From contig NZ_WAEL01000008.1 in assembly GCF_011742925.1 (NCBI RefSeq), positions 310,001 to 374,000 on the forward strand: a stretch of DNA of 64,000 bases, in the 5' to 3' direction. The notes beneath the pieces were generated by a model. It made no database searches. It had not been told where the DNA came from and was given only the letters and a program-made list of their open reading frames with translations. Made by a program: the position numbers and the translations under genes. Source of the DNA: Fibrivirga algicola (GTDB taxonomy: Bacteria; Bacteroidota; Bacteroidia; Cytophagales; Spirosomataceae). Positions 55,189 through 63,818 of this stretch are shown piece by piece (within the stretch, counting starts at the first letter, position 1; every line of letters begins with the position of its first letter).

Positions 55189-58100
55189 CTAGGCACTTGC
55201 CGCGTCTGTCTCTGTAGGTACGTATGCCTGCTGTAGGTTCATTTCTGACGTGCTGTCGCCCATAATGGTCTGTATTAGCTGTAAAGGCAGACGTACCCAG
55301 TCAGGGCGGTGTTCCAGTTCGCTTGTCAGATCGGTCAATGCCTGTTCGAGCAGGAAGGTATCGATCAGCATCTGGCGTTCATCGGGTTGAGTCGGCACCA
55401 GTGAACTACCTTCCACCGTTTCCAGATAAGCATTCACAAAGAATCCGCTCAGATACCGCGCCCAGAGTTCGGCAAAAGGCAATAGCCGTGGGGCCTCATC
55501 GGTTGTCAGTTGGTCATTCTGCACAAACCCTTCGTAGGCCACGTAATAAAACGATCGAATCATGGTGGCCACATCCCGCAGGGGTGACCGTTTCAGTTTG
55601 CGTTCGCTATAGCTTCGGCTCGCGTCGCCCCCAAAATCATGAATAAGCAAGTCGCGGCCAGTAAGCAGGATTTTGTCGAGTTGCAGGTTGCCATGAATCC
55701 GGATTTTAGCCGTATCGATCTTTTCTCGGTAAATCCGTCTGAACAGAGCCAGTATGTCTTCTTTACGAGCCAGCACCCGGTCAACCTCCTGCCGTACAGC
55801 AGCAGGTAACTGCTGCAACAGCGGCTGCTGTCGTTCGTAATTCGCCCGCACCAGCGACTGCAATCCAGAGAAGAGCGAGCGCTGATAATGCAGCGAGAAC
55901 GCTTCGGGCGCCATTTCGTTCCGGCTCGTTTCAGAGGCCAGCGCCAGGTGCATCTGCCCAATCCGGATACCCAGCAAGCGCGCCTGTTCGGCGGCCCGTT
56001 GCCCAAGTAACTCCTGTGTCGCACCGGGCAGATCGCCAAATGTCGGAGCCTGGCTAACCGGCACGGGCGGGGTAGCCAGGATGATGATTAGCTGCTCGTT
56101 GTCGCGAGCCAGAATGCGCTCAATGTAGTTGGCGACCCGGTCCAGCACATACCCCTTTCCATCGCCGTGGCTCCCCTCCACCTGTTGCGCTACACCCAGC
56201 ATCACCCGGTTGCCGGATGCTACCAATTCGAGCGACCCCGCAAATGTGGGTACGTTGGCAAAGCCGGCATTTTCCGACAAAAAGCGGGTGAGTTCAGCGT
56301 CGGGGTTCGTGGCCAGGTCCACCTTCCGGTACAGCTTCAGTTGAAACTGGTTATCGTACGTTAGCAGCGCATAGCCATCTCCATTAATACTAAATTTCGA
56401 CCTGGTATCTGGATGAAGTTGCACGTAGTCGCTAAGCAATGAAGTATGTTGAACCGACAATATGCCATCGGCTTTTTCCTGACTGCCAGCCATCGTCAGC
56501 AAGAGTGCCTGCTGCACATCGGTCGCGTACACGCCGTCGCAGAGCAATCCCGTCTGGTCACCGACCTGCAGCGTCGCCAGCACGGATTGCGGGCAGTTAT
56601 TTCCTAGTTTTTCGGCCTGTAACCCCGTGGCAAAAGCAAGTAGTAACTGATAGGTTTCGGGTAAACCGCGTTCGTAAGCGACCTCAATCAGGAGCACATA
56701 TGCGGTGCCCTCAGCCAGCGGCAACGGGGTCTGGCTGGTGACCGTGATTCCGTGCAGGACTTCTCTCTTTCCGCCAAACCAGTCTGCTTTTGCCAGGTAA
56801 GCGGGCAGTATATCGGTTTCCAGTCGTTCACGGGTGGGGGTTTGCAACAGCTCGCTCCATCTACTGATTTTGACCGCCGGTAGTTGGGTCAGGCTGACGG
56901 CCTCAACCGCCGCTTTTTCGAGCATGAACCACTGAAAATCGTGGGCCGCCAGCGTAAAGAAATATGCGCCCGTTTCGGAAACGGCGGGGAATGCATTTTT
57001 GCTGAATAGCTCCACTGGCACGTACCCACTGTAGCCAGCCAACTCAATCGGAGCGGGCTGTGCATACTTCGACAGGTTGATTACGATCAGCAGCGTTTCG
57101 TCTTCATAAGTCCGGGTAAAGGCCAGCACTTTCGGGTTCTCGACGGATAAAAACACCATGTCGCCCCGCCCGAACGCCTTGTGTTTCTTACGCAGGTGAA
57201 TCATCCGCTTCATGAACCAGAAGAGCGATGACGTATTGCCCCGCTGATTTTCTACGTTGACCGCCTCGTAGTGGTATTCTGGGTCAAGGATCGTGGGCAG
57301 GTATAGCCGGTGCGGGTTGGCAGTTGAGAAGCCCGCATTCCGGTCAGGCGACCATTGCATGGGGGTACGTACCCCATCGCGGTCACCCAGGTATACGTTG
57401 TCGCCCATCCCTATTTCGTCGCCGTAGTAAATCACCGGAGTACCAGGCAACGAGAACAACAGGCTGTTGAGCAGGTCAATCTTTTTCCGGTTATTGCCCA
57501 TCAGCGGGGCCAGCCGGTGCCGAATGCCGAGGTTGATGCGGGCCCGGGGGTCTTTGGCGTAGGTTTTATACATGTAATCCCGCTCTTCGTCGGTTACCAT
57601 CTCAAGGGTCAGCTCGTCGTGGTTGCGCAGGAAGATGGCCCACTGGCAGTTGTCGGGGATGGCCGGGGTCTGATCGAAAATGTCAGTGATTGGGTACCTG
57701 TCTTCCATTTGCAGGGCCATGAACATACGGGGCATCACCGGAAAATGGTAGTTCATGTGGCATTCGTCGCCGTTGCCAAAGTACGATGCTGACTCTTCGG
57801 GCCACATATTGGCTTCGGCCAGGAAGATGACACCGGGGTGATGCTCGTCGATGTGGGTGCGGAGCGTCTTTAGAAAGGCGTGGGTTTCGGGCAGGTTTTC
57901 GCCGTTTGTGCCTTCTCGTTCAAACAGGTACGGTACGGCATCGAGCCGGAACCCATCCACACCCAGTTCGCACCAGTAATCGATAAGCTTGAAAATCTCG
58001 GCCTGCACCGCCGGACTATCGTAGTTGAGGTCGGGCTGGTGATGGAAAAACCGGTGCCAGTAGTACTGCTGCGCTTCCTGATCCCAGGTCCAGTTTGAGG

Positions 58101-58572
58101 TTTCAAAGTCCTGAAAAATGATCCTGACGTCGCGGTATTGCTCTGGGTTATCGGTCCAGACGTAGTAATCCCGTTCGGGCGACCCTTTAGGTGCTTTGCG
58201 GGCCCGCTGAAACCAGGGATGCTGGTCGGAGGTATGGTTGATAACCAACTCGGTAATGACCTTCAGGTTGCGCTGATGGGCTTCAGCCAGCAGGGTTTTG
58301 AACTCATCGATCGTGCCGTAGGAAGGATTGATCGTGTAATAATCGGCAATATCGTAGCCGTCGTCACGCAGGGGCGATGTATAAAACGGAAGGAGCCAGA
58401 TTGCCGTTACGCCCAGTTCCTGCAGGTAATCAAGCTTTTCGAGCAGGCCTTTAAAATCACCGATCCCGTCGCCATCACCATCTCGGAATGCCTTGATGTG
58501 TAGCTCGTAGATGATAGCACCTTTATACCAGAGCAGCATATCCGGGGCTGCTGATTTACGTTGAGTCATCAT
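55189..58572 (-). CDS. treS: Trehalose synthase fused to a maltokinase-like domain
   Basis: 1127 residues. The N-terminal half (about 1-560) is a GH13 trehalose synthase interconverting maltose and trehalose: YKGAIIYELHIKAF, the region I ITELVINHTSDQHP, nucleophile D211 in GFRLDAVPYL, acid/base in FLAEANMW and FLRNHDELT. The second half is a maltokinase fold, as in known TreS-Mak fusions. Its catalytic loop reads HGNLQLDKIL instead of HGD-HLGQ-L, with Asn962 at the catalytic Asp and Lys for the conserved Gln, and the DFEG-like motif is HDFGGDA. Kinase activity is therefore doubtful. ATG at 58572 is preferred over 58638. A CTAAG array lies upstream. Confidence 0.92.
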   Translation of the reverse strand: MMTQRKSAAPDMLLWYKGAIIYELHIKAFRDGDGDGIGDFKGLLEKLDYLQELGVTAIWLLPFYTSPLRDDGYDIADYYTINPSYGTIDEFKTLLAEAHQRNLKVITELVINHTSDQHPWFQRARKAPKGSPERDYYVWTDNPEQYRDVRIIFQDFETSNWTWDQEAQQYYWHRFFHHQPDLNYDSPAVQAEIFKLIDYWCELGVDGFRLDAVPYLFEREGTNGENLPETHAFLKTLRTHIDEHHPGVIFLAEANMWPEESASYFGNGDECHMNYHFPVMPRMFMALQMEDRYPITDIFDQTPAIPDNCQWAIFLRNHDELTLEMVTDEERDYMYKTYAKDPRARINLGIRHRLAPLMGNNRKKIDLLNSLLFSLPGTPVIYYGDEIGMGDNVYLGDRDGVRTPMQWSPDRNAGFSTANPHRLYLPTILDPEYHYEAVNVENQRGNTSSLFWFMKRMIHLRKKHKAFGRGDMVFLSVENPKVLAFTRTYEDETLLIVINLSKYAQPAPIELAGYSGYVPVELFSKNAFPAVSETGAYFFTLAAHDFQWFMLEKAAVEAVSLTQLPAVKISRWSELLQTPTRERLETDILPAYLAKADWFGGKREVLHGITVTSQTPLPLAEGTAYVLLIEVAYERGLPETYQLLLAFATGLQAEKLGNNCPQSVLATLQVGDQTGLLCDGVYATDVQQALLLTMAGSQEKADGILSVQHTSLLSDYVQLHPDTRSKFSINGDGYALLTYDNQFQLKLYRKVDLATNPDAELTRFLSENAGFANVPTFAGSLELVASGNRVMLGVAQQVEGSHGDGKGYVLDRVANYIERILARDNEQLIIILATPPVPVSQAPTFGDLPGATQELLGQRAAEQARLLGIRIGQMHLALASETSRNEMAPEAFSLHYQRSLFSGLQSLVRANYERQQPLLQQLPAAVRQEVDRVLARKEDILALFRRIYREKIDTAKIRIHGNLQLDKILLTGRDLLIHDFGGDASRSYSERKLKRSPLRDVATMIRSFYYVAYEGFVQNDQLTTDEAPRLLPFAELWARYLSGFFVNAYLETVEGSSLVPTQPDERQMLIDTFLLEQALTDLTSELEHRPDWVRLPLQLIQTIMGDSTSEMNLQQAYVPTETDAASA

Positions 58573-58663
58573 GGTCACGTTGTTTGGGCCAGCCCACCAC
58601 CCTACCAAACAGAACGGCGAAACTGGTTGAATGGGCAACTTGCGGCATTGGTGTAAGAATCGG

Positions 58664-58692
58664 CTTACAATGGGCTTAGAAATTCCTTAGAG
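58664..58692 (-). promoter_or_regulatory. Array of three 11-bp CTAAG repeats upstream of treS
   Basis: On the minus strand the 7-mers read CTCTAAG, TTCTAAG and TTGTAAG, lying at 58686-58692, 58675-58681 and 58664-58670, exactly 11 bp apart and oriented toward treS. A fourth, weak unit (TTCTTAC) follows at 58653-58659. The array starts about 90 bp before the treS start codon and lies back to back with the otsAB array at 58750. Confidence 0.78.
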
Positions 58693-58749
58693 GATCGGAA
58701 AACCGCTTTTTTGCCCGAAAAACACGGCTATGGGCAGTCTACAGGTAGG

Positions 58750-58793
58750 TTCTAAGGAGATTTTAAGATTAGGTTAAGTCCACTCTAAGTCAG
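58750..58793 (+). promoter_or_regulatory. Array of four 11-bp CTAAG repeats upstream of otsA-otsB
   Basis: Units start at 58750, 58761, 58772 and 58783 with 7-mers TTCTAAG, TTTTAAG, GGTTAAG and CTCTAAG. Spacing is exactly 11 bp. The array ends 49 bp before the ATG of the OtsA-OtsB gene, a suitable position for an activator contacting RNA polymerase at the -35 side. Confidence 0.8.
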
Positions 58794-58842
58794 TAGGCCG
58801 TCTTTTGGGGATGGACCACGCGCCTACCAGCGCACCAACCTG

Positions 58843-61056
58843 ATGAACACACCTATCTCGACGTTCAAACGCTTATTGATTGTTTCCTACCGACTCCCAT
58901 TCTCCGTAAAACAGACGACCGATGGCCCTCAACTTCAGCAGAACTCAGGCGGGTTGGTATCGGCCGTACTGTCTATGGCTGAGCTAATGGGCCAGCAAAC
59001 CGATTCAGCAACCAAAATTCACTGGGTGGGTCATGGCGACGCGGCGCTTCACCAACTAGACGCCGCCACACTCGAAAACGATGCCTTCGTTGCCCACCCC
59101 GTATTCATGGACGAGGCCGTGCACACGGGTTTCTATGAGGGGTTCAGTAACAACCTGATCTGGCCGCTATTTCATTATTTTACCTCGTACGCCTCGTTTC
59201 AGGAAAGTTACTTCGATGCCTACCAGCAGGCTAATACCCGCTTTCTGGACGAGATTACGGCCTTGATTGAGCCGGGTGATCTGGTCTGGATTCACGACTT
59301 TCAGCTCATGCTTCTGCCCGATATGCTGCGGCAGGCAGTACCAACGGCCACGATCGGCTATTTTTTTCATATCCCATTTCCGAACTACGAGATCGTCAAG
59401 CTCTTGCCACGTACCTGGCGGTATGCCTTGATCAAAGGAATACTGGGGGCCGATGTAGTGGGATTTCACACGACAGACTACGTGCAGCATTTTCTGCAAA
59501 GTGTGGCTGAAGTAGCTGAGTTCCCCGCGATCAATCAGCGGGTGGTGTTGCCCGACCGATCTGTTCTGGTCAGCGACTTCCCGATCAGCATCGATTTCAA
59601 CAAGTTCAACGACAGCGCTCAGGACGCCGACGTTACCCGGACCCGCCAGCGATACCAGCGACTGCTCCGCAAAAACAGGCTCATCTTTTCGGTCGACCGG
59701 CTCGACTACACCAAGGGAATCAAATACCGCCTGCAGGGATACGAACGGTTCCTGAATCAGCACCCCGACTGGCATAATCGCATTACACTGGTGATGACGG
59801 TGGTGCCGTCGCGCGACAAGATTGAACAGTATCAGGATCTAAAACGGGATATTGAAGAAACCGTAGGCCGCATCAATGGACTGTTCGGCACTATTGGCTG
59901 GCGCCCAATTGTGTATACGTACTCATCGCTGAGCTTCACCGAATTACTGGCTCTGTACACCGCCTGCGACATTGCCCTGATCACGCCCATTCGCGATGGC
60001 ATGAACCTGGTCTGCAAGGAGTTTATTGCCAGTCGGTTCGACCAGAAGGGCGTGCTGATCCTGAGCGAACTGGCTGGAGCGGCCCAGGAATTAAGTGAAG
60101 CCATTATCATTAACCCAACCGATACGCAGGAGGTAGCCGACGCCATTCACCAGGGCCTTAACATGCCCCTTGAGGAGCAGGAACAGCGCTTACGCCACAT
60201 GCGGCAGCAGGTGCAGAATCATAACGTTTTTCGGTGGAGCCACAACTTCCTGGCAGCGTTTGACGATGTACTGGCGCAACAGACTGACCTGGAGACTAAC
60301 CTGCAAATCCCTTCGTTTCTATCGGCATTCAGTGAAGCCAGCCAGCGCCTGCTCCTGCTCGACTTCGACGGCACGCTGGCCCCGATCGTGAATGACCCAG
60401 CTCAGGCAAAACTCACCGACTCGCTGAAAAAAGTTTTGTACAAACTGGCCGAAAACTGCGAACTGGCCGTGATCAGCGGGCGAAACCGGCAGTTCCTGGA
60501 GACCACGTTCGCCACTATTCCCGTTCACCTGGTAGCCGAGCACGGTGCGTTCCTGAAACGGCCCGATCATTCCTGGGAACGCCTTGACCGTTCGGCCGAC
60601 AATTGGGTTGATTCGGTTCACGCCATCATGCGTTCGTACGTTGATCGGTTTGCCGGGTCGTTCATTGAGACAAAAGAAACGGCGCTGGTCTGGCATTACC
60701 GCATGGCCGACGCCGATGATATTGAAAGTCAGGCTATTGAACTGGCCACACTCTTACGCCGTACCTCGTTCCCAATTCCGCTAACCGTCATTCAGGGCAA
60801 CAAGGTGATAGAAGTTAAGGCCGCTCAGCATAGCAAAGGCACCGTAGCAGCGAGCCTGTTTGATCAGAAACCGTATGATTTCATCGTGAGTATTGGCGAC
60901 GACACAACCGACGAAGACATGTTCAGGCAGTTACCAAACTGGGCTTACACGATTAAAGTTGGGGCGGGCGCTTCCTTTGCGCGCTACCGGCTTGGCCGAC
61001 AATCAGATGTAGATACGCTGCTGCAACGGATGAGTGATATGCTGGTAGAAGCCTGA
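58843..61056 (+). CDS. Bifunctional trehalose-6-phosphate synthase/phosphatase (OtsA-OtsB fusion)
   Basis: 737 residues. The N-terminal GT20 domain (about 1-490) has NSGGLVSAV, the acceptor and donor motifs [39 protein letters not shown] and [11 protein letters not shown]. The C-terminal HAD phosphatase starts [13 protein letters not shown] (nucleophile D507), with [17 protein letters not shown] and the [10 protein letters not shown] motif. Together they make trehalose from UDP-glucose and glucose 6-phosphate in the cytoplasm. The fusion is frequent in Bacteroidota. Divergent from treS with back-to-back CTAAG arrays, so synthesis and TreS interconversion are likely co-regulated. Confidence 0.95.
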   Translation: MNTPISTFKRLLIVSYRLPFSVKQTTDGPQLQQNSGGLVSAVLSMAELMGQQTDSATKIHWVGHGDAALHQLDAATLENDAFVAHPVFMDEAVHTGFYEGFSNNLIWPLFHYFTSYASFQESYFDAYQQANTRFLDEITALIEPGDLVWIHDFQLMLLPDMLRQAVPTATIGYFFHIPFPNYEIVKLLPRTWRYALIKGILGADVVGFHTTDYVQHFLQSVAEVAEFPAINQRVVLPDRSVLVSDFPISIDFNKFNDSAQDADVTRTRQRYQRLLRKNRLIFSVDRLDYTKGIKYRLQGYERFLNQHPDWHNRITLVMTVVPSRDKIEQYQDLKRDIEETVGRINGLFGTIGWRPIVYTYSSLSFTELLALYTACDIALITPIRDGMNLVCKEFIASRFDQKGVLILSELAGAAQELSEAIIINPTDTQEVADAIHQGLNMPLEEQEQRLRHMRQQVQNHNVFRWSHNFLAAFDDVLAQQTDLETNLQIPSFLSAFSEASQRLLLLDFDGTLAPIVNDPAQAKLTDSLKKVLYKLAENCELAVISGRNRQFLETTFATIPVHLVAEHGAFLKRPDHSWERLDRSADNWVDSVHAIMRSYVDRFAGSFIETKETALVWHYRMADADDIESQAIELATLLRRTSFPIPLTVIQGNKVIEVKAAQHSKGTVAASLFDQKPYDFIVSIGDDTTDEDMFRQLPNWAYTIKVGAGASFARYRLGRQSDVDTLLQRMSDMLVEA

Positions 61057-61059
61057 CAG

Positions 61060-61095
61060 CGTACCTGAGCCGGTGCAATGCCCTATTCAGGTACG
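61060..61095. terminator. Weak hairpin between otsA-otsB and a convergent small gene
   Basis: CGTACCTGA (61060-61068) pairs with TCAGGTACG (61087-61095). The arms contain the core of the window-wide octamer. There is no T-run, so termination is uncertain. Confidence 0.4.
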
Positions 61096-61102
61096 TTGCC
61101 GG

Positions 61103-61282
61103 TCAGTCGTCGGTGAACAATACCCGCTTTTTGGCCGCTTTTGCCAGTTTACGGCGCAGGTGCGCATACTGCATGGGGCGGTTGTCGAACTGGGAGGCGT
61201 TTACTCCGAACCGGGCGCTGGTCACGTAGCTAACCACACCCACTCCCAGAATAGCCCCAATTATGAGCAGAGACGTTAGCAT
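61103..61282 (-). CDS. Small 59-residue single-pass membrane protein
   Basis: A short frame from ATG at 61282 to TGA at 61103. The protein starts MLTSLLIIGAILGVGVVSYV, a typical membrane helix, continues SARFGVNASQFDNRPMQYAH, and ends with a basic tail of Arg/Lys (RRKLAKAAKKR) then VLFTDD. No family is recognised. Support comes from the amphipathic composition with a positive-inside tail, GC-rich codon use like the neighbours, and a CTAAG array about 100 bp upstream in the matching orientation. It could be a small stress-induced membrane peptide. Confidence 0.6.
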   Translation of the reverse strand: MLTSLLIIGAILGVGVVSYVTSARFGVNASQFDNRPMQYAHLRRKLAKAAKKRVLFTDD

Positions 61283-61440
61283 GACTTGACAGGGTTACTA
61301 ATGGCGGAGCAATTCAATACCATTGTAGGTATGAATGACCTCGCAAAACGCCTGAAAACTAGGAACGACTTATAAGGAGCTGCTTAAGACAAACTTATAA
61401 TTTGCTTAGAGGGCAAATAAGGAGGCGTTTACTCCGAACC
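61193..61440. repeat. 20-bp direct repeat within and upstream of the small membrane protein gene
   Basis: GGAGGCGTTTACTCCGAACC occurs exactly at 61193-61212, inside the small gene, and again at 61421-61440, upstream of it and of the antiporter gene, 228 bp apart. The repeat contains the short palindrome GGAG-N6-CTCC. It could mark a partial duplication or a second regulatory site. Confidence 0.7.
61383..61415 (-). promoter_or_regulatory. Array of three 11-bp CTAAG repeats between the small gene and the antiporter
   Basis: Plus-strand CTTAAGA, CTTATAA and CTTAGAG start at 61383, 61394 and 61405, 11 bp apart; on the minus strand they read CTCTAAG, TTATAAG and TCTTAAG. The orientation matches the small minus-strand membrane protein gene (start 61282). 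The divergent antiporter gene (start 61551) is at a similar distance and could also be controlled. Confidence 0.65.
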
Positions 61441-61550
61441 AGGCACGTACCTGCTGGCATATAGCAGTTAGCGGGCAGACAAGAAAATTTCAAGTAGTCT
61501 ACCACGCCGTTAAACGTTTGTATATCCTCACACCATTACTTCTAAAGCCG

Positions 61551-62795
61551 ATGGACTTATTTACCCTCATTACGCTACTGCTTGTTGTATCTGCTCTGTT
61601 TGCATACATTAACACTCGATTTTTGAAATTACCCGACGCCATTGGCGTAATGGTGCTGTCGTTGCTGTTTTCGGTGGGGCTTGTTGCCCTTAACGCCATT
61701 CAGCCAAGCTGGCTATCCGCCGTTCGGCAAACCGTGGAACAGATCGATTTCGGGCGTGTTCTGTTCGATGTCATGCTCAGCTTTCTGCTGTTTGCGGGGG
61801 CATTTCATACAGACCCGGCCCAACTGCGGGCAGAGCGTCGATCGGTCATGCTGTTTGCCTTCGTCGGCGTGTTGCTCAGTACGTTTCTGGTTGGTACTGG
61901 CTTGTATTACATTGCCCTCTGGCTCGGCTACGGCCTGGCCTACCCGCTCTGTTTGCTATTTGGCTCGCTCATCTCTCCTACCGACCCCATCGCCGTGCTG
62001 GGCATTCTGGCTAAGTTCAAATTACCCGACAGTGTCAAGCTCAATATTGTGGGTGAATCCTTATTCAACGATGGCGTGGGTGTTGTGGTGTTTGCCTCTA
62101 TTTTCCGGATCGTCGTTAACGGTACTGATAACATCAACGCTGGGAGTATCGGCTTGCTGTTTTTGGAAGAAGCGGGTGGCGGCGTGCTGTTTGGGCTACT
62201 GCTCGGATTTGTCATCTTCCGGCTATTGCGTTCAATCGACCATTACCAGACCGAAGTGATCATTACGGTGGCTGGGGTAATGGGCGGCTACCTGCTGGCA
62301 CAGACCCTCCACATTTCGGGTCCGCTGGCGATGGTTGTTGCTGGCCTGTACGTGGGTGGAAATGCCCGCAAAGGGGCTATGAGCCATACGACCGAGGAAT
62401 ATGTTGATAAATTCTGGGAAATCGTTGACAGTATTCTGAACGCTGTACTGTTCGTACTGATCGGACTAGAGCTGCTGATCCTAGAATTTAAATCGAGCTA
62501 TATCCTGATTTGCTTTCTGGTCATCGGCCTCGTTTTGCTGGCGCGATTTGTTTCCATCTGGCTCCCCTTCCGAACCGCCAGGCGCTGGCTCGACCTCGAT
62601 GACAAGGCGCCCGTTATGCTTACCTGGGGTGGGCTGCGGGGTGGGCTTTCCATTGCCATGGCCCTGTCGATCCCGAATGAACTCCCCGACAAAGGATTGC
62701 TGGTTACAATTACCTATGCCGTTGTGCTGTTCTCGGTTATTGTTCAGGGGCTAACTATGGAACGCCTTATCCGTCGGCTCTATCCAGCGGGCTAA
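61551..62795 (+). CDS. CPA1-type Na+(K+)/H+ antiporter
   Basis: 414 residues with about 12 transmembrane segments. Family motifs are FDVMLSFLLFAGAFHTD, SLISPTDPIAVLGIL with the TDP core, and GESLFNDGVGVVVF with the ND pair of CPA1 exchangers, plus TWGGLRGGLSIAMALSIP. It exchanges sodium or potassium for protons and so fits an osmotic-stress locus next to the trehalose genes. An upstream TTG at 61518 is less likely than ATG at 61551. No C-terminal regulatory domain is present. Confidence 0.92.
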   Translation: MDLFTLITLLLVVSALFAYINTRFLKLPDAIGVMVLSLLFSVGLVALNAIQPSWLSAVRQTVEQIDFGRVLFDVMLSFLLFAGAFHTDPAQLRAERRSVMLFAFVGVLLSTFLVGTGLYYIALWLGYGLAYPLCLLFGSLISPTDPIAVLGILAKFKLPDSVKLNIVGESLFNDGVGVVVFASIFRIVVNGTDNINAGSIGLLFLEEAGGGVLFGLLLGFVIFRLLRSIDHYQTEVIITVAGVMGGYLLAQTLHISGPLAMVVAGLYVGGNARKGAMSHTTEEYVDKFWEIVDSILNAVLFVLIGLELLILEFKSSYILICFLVIGLVLLARFVSIWLPFRTARRWLDLDDKAPVMLTWGGLRGGLSIAMALSIPNELPDKGLLVTITYAVVLFSVIVQGLTMERLIRRLYPAG

Positions 62796-62852
62796 AAAGA
62801 AGCGGGTTCGTATCCCAAACATGTAGTTGGTGCACGAACCCGCTTCTTTTTA
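62793..62852. terminator. Long hairpin terminator between convergent genes
   Basis: Perfect 19-bp arms (62793-62811 and 62834-62852), loop of 22 nt, with AAAAA/TTTTT at the base. The left arm includes the antiporter stop codon. It also lies 14 bp beyond the stop of the gene ending at 62867 on the opposite strand, so it can serve both. Confidence 0.85.
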
Positions 62853-62866
62853 TTTCTTACGCCGAT

Positions 62867-63592
62867 CTAGTTATTCAACATCTGATCGCGTCGGATATTC
62901 TCAGGCGGGGCACTATTCAGGCCCTGTCGGTACTCTTTCGTCTGGAAATCACCCCGCTTCACCGACTTGATAAAGTTGGCCCAGGCGAACGGATTCAGGA
63001 AAGGAAACGTCGTTACGGAACCCCGGTTGGCAAACGACTCACGGCCCAAAAACTGTTGATTCATGAAATACTGGTGGTTCGACAAAGCCCCCATCGGTGT
63101 GGCGGCCATGGCACGTAATAAAGCCTGTGGATCCGTGTTTTTGGCCAGTGCATCGCGTTCGCGCTGATCGGGCAGCTTCATGTTAATAAGCGCCTGCTTG
63201 AATAACTCTTCCGTTGGATACGGATAGACCTTCACTTCCGATAACAGCTTCACGTCTTCCTGCAGCGCTACCACTGCCGAGTACGTTGACTCGGTGAGGC
63301 GACGGGGAATAATGTGGTATTGCGTTTTGAAACCTACATAGCTAAAAATTACGCTATCGCCGGGAAAAACGGGCAGCGCAAAATAGCCATTGGTGGCCGA
63401 CAGCACGCCTTTACCGGCACGGGGAATGAAGATCCGGGCCAACGGCAACGGCTCGTTGGAGCTCCCACCAGTAATGATACCCGTAAACGTAATCTGGGAA
63501 CCTTGCCCCTGCGCCCACCCGTCGGCAGACAGGCAGAGCAGCATGGCCAGCAGGCCAACCCACACACTATATCGTTTGATCAATCGAGTCAT
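62867..63592 (-). CDS. Exported CarboxypepD_reg-like domain protein
   Basis: 241 residues with a signal peptide (about 1-29, ending GWAQ). Residues 35-125 form a carboxypeptidase-regulatory-like Ig domain: FTGIITGGSSNEPLPLARIF, GKGVLSATNGYFALP, DSVIFSYVGFKTQ. The remaining 110 residues (from VYPYPTEELFKQALINMKLP) are helical and of unknown function. Short proteins of this build are common in Bacteroidota and may be stand-alone adaptors of the outer membrane. ATG at 63592 is chosen so that the basic MTRLIKRYS precedes the hydrophobic core. Confidence 0.82.
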   Translation of the reverse strand: MTRLIKRYSVWVGLLAMLLCLSADGWAQGQGSQITFTGIITGGSSNEPLPLARIFIPRAGKGVLSATNGYFALPVFPGDSVIFSYVGFKTQYHIIPRRLTESTYSAVVALQEDVKLLSEVKVYPYPTEELFKQALINMKLPDQRERDALAKNTDPQALLRAMAATPMGALSNHQYFMNQQFLGRESFANRGSVTTFPFLNPFAWANFIKSVKRGDFQTKEYRQGLNSAPPENIRRDQMLNN

Positions 63593-63818
63593 ATCGGACG
63601 AAAAAAGCAACCAGACCAGGCAAACAACCTATTTGCCAGCGGGTGGTTGGTACAGAGACCCCACTTAAGAGCAAGGGGTTGTTGCACGTACTAACAAAGT
63701 AATAGGGCTGGGGGTTGCAACAAGCCATTCGGCACCAGAATTTAACGAATATTAATGGTCGCAGCCGTGTGTTTTAGTATGAGTTTTCCCGTATTACTTC
63801 GCACCAGTTAAGTCAATC
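63593..63818. other. Intergenic gap, nothing recognised
   Basis: 226 bp upstream of the CarboxypepD_reg gene and downstream of cdsA, both on the minus strand. No clear terminator is seen after cdsA. TTAAG appears twice 11 bp apart at 63808 and 63819, but the second copy overlaps the cdsA stop codon and I do not count it as a regulatory array. Confidence 0.5.
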
